This document shows, piece after piece, positions 63,237 to 64,000 of a stretch of 64,000 nt of DNA. The position numbers and the translations under genes are program-made. The notes under the pieces are model-generated. The model had not been told where the DNA came from. It searched no databases and saw nothing but the letters and a program-made list of their open reading frames with translations. Location: NCBI RefSeq assembly GCF_016239305.1, contig NZ_JAEHOQ010000001.1, positions 248,001 to 312,000 on the forward strand. The letters are read 5' to 3'. Source of the stretch: Proteus vulgaris. Its GTDB lineage: Bacteria; Pseudomonadota; Gammaproteobacteria; Enterobacterales; Enterobacteriaceae. Numbering within the stretch: the stretch's first letter is position 1; each line of letters begins with the position of its first letter.

Positions 63237-63452
63237 AAATTTATTAAAATAATAAAATGCTATGTGTAGTTCTCTGCCTTTCACGTTTTATTTTACTCAC
63301 TGCTTATCAAAGATAAGAAGTGGTTTAAATAAGTAAATAAAATCTACTTACCAGAAATTGGAATGACTGAAAACAACGGTCTACCTGGTGCAATAAAAAA
63401 ATAAGTATCCAAATACGGATAACTTAGATAATAAACAAATTAGGCGTTCTTG

Positions 63453-63483
63453 CACGTTACAGGATGTTTCAATTTGTAACGTG
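63453..63483. repeat. inverted repeat in the non-coding region
   Basis: CACGTTACA (63453-63461) and TGTAACGTG (63475-63483) are perfect 9-bp arms with a 13-base loop. An outer CTTGC / GCAAG pair may extend it. There is no T run right after it; function unknown. Confidence 0.5.
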
Positions 63484-63865
63484 GATGCATTATATCCAAT
63501 AAGATTTTTTGCGCAAGCATTTTTACACTTAAACCAAATTCACATAAAAACATTACCAATCATATGGTTATAGTAAAATTTAACTTAGAAAAGAAAATAT
63601 CAATAAATCAAAAAGTGAAAAAAAATGAAGAGTTAATGAATATTAATGTAAGGCAAGTGGAAATAATAATATCTACTTAGCATTAATTGATTCAGCTTGT
63701 TATTACCAAGTAAGCTTAATTAATTATTTATTCTTAAAATTAATCTATCTATTATTAATATAATTTAAGACTAAAGCTAAATTTTATTCTAACTCAATTT
63801 TATTAATTGTCTCATTAATAACTAAAAGCCATAAAAAAATATAAGCATTTTTTTTTGTACAATAA

Positions 63866-63911
63866 AAAAGCACTTTATTCATCATTTTACAACGACAAAT
63901 AAAGTGCTTTT
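63866..63911 (-). terminator. terminator near the right edge
   Basis: AAAAGCACTTTAT (63866-63878) and ATAAAGTGCTTTT (63899-63911) form a perfect 13-bp stem. Read on the minus strand it would follow a gene coming from the right; T/A flanks on both sides allow both directions. Confidence 0.75.
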
Positions 63912-63958
63912 AAAATAGCGTAATAATGCTACTTAGCTGAATAGCGTATTTCTAAACG

Positions 63959-64000
63959 TTAGCCACCTGTAGAGACTGTTTCCATCCCTACTAATCCAAC
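63959..64000 (-). CDS. possible 3' end of a minus-strand gene (cut by window edge)
   Basis: On the minus strand a frame open at the edge reads VGLVGMETVSTGG and stops with TAA at 63959-63961, followed after 48 bases by a strong terminator. That order suggests a real gene end, but 13 codons do not identify a family, and another frame is also open. Confidence 0.3.
   Translation of the reverse strand, partial: VGLVGMETVSTGG

Larger units (their letters stand above)
62036..64000. other. 2-kb AT-rich non-coding region right of hybO
   Basis: Apart from a possible gene end at the right edge I see no gene in these 1965 bases. It holds the FNR box of hybO, a 9-bp tandem repeat (63125-63187), a strong terminator-like hairpin (63205-63236), a second hairpin (63453-63483) and a third terminator-like hairpin (63866-63911). 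The terminators suggest short transcripts or ends of genes beyond the window. Confidence 0.65.

Overview
The window is AT-rich chromosomal DNA of an enterobacterium of the Morganellaceae, most likely Proteus. The basis is near-full-length resemblance of many products to E. coli proteins recalled from memory, an AT-rich base composition and long AT-rich intergenic stretches. No database search was possible. No rRNA, tRNA, CRISPR array, prophage or insertion sequence was seen.

Backbone. Most of the window follows, in reverse, the E. coli 9-minute gene order: thiI / xseB-ispA-dxs / thiL-nusB-ribE-ribD-nrdR / secF-secD-yajC-tgt-queA / acpH / brnQ / phoR-phoB / sbcD-sbcC / rdgC. These genes cover isoprenoid precursor, thiamine and riboflavin synthesis, protein export, queuosine tRNA modification, phosphate sensing and DNA repair. 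Three blocks interrupt this frame. The first is the ribose operon rbsDACBKR plus yjdM (about 4.0-10.6 kb), where E. coli has pgpA-yajO. The second is a peroxiredoxin, ggt and a complete ydhYVWXUT redox operon (21.5-30.9 kb), where E. coli has proY-malZ. The third is a nitroreductase and a nucleic-acid scavenging locus (40.1-46.7 kb), where E. coli has araJ-mak.

Scavenging locus. On the minus strand lie, in order of transcription, a general porin, the periplasmic 2',3'-cyclic phosphodiesterase/3'-nucleotidase CpdB, a lipoprotein RNase of the T2 family and a lipoprotein 5'-nucleotidase. Together they could turn external RNA into nucleosides and phosphate. A 1.3 kb non-coding region upstream carries several CRP-type palindromes, two of them perfect TGTGA-N6-TCACA.

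Right part. After rdgC come a DAPG-hydrolase-like gene divergent from a TetR regulator with a strong palindrome between them, then yedEF, then one long minus-strand run hybOABCDE-hypBCDE for Ni-Fe hydrogenase 2 and its maturation. A perfect FNR box lies about 80 bases upstream of hybO. HypB has an exceptionally large histidine-rich region, and no hypA/hybF or hypF is present. The last 2 kb are an AT-rich non-coding desert with a 9-bp tandem repeat (seven GGA-containing units) just before a strong intrinsic terminator.

Other points. A 125-bp palindromic MITE-like repeat occurs twice: in the leader of the peroxiredoxin gene and after rdgC. A 26-codon ORF bridges ydhW and ydhX. YdhT carries a solenoid-like repeat. 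The strongest candidates for something under-described are the scavenging locus with its CRP cluster, the HypB metal store, the YdhT and mini-ORF parts of the ydh operon, and the GGA-repeat locus.
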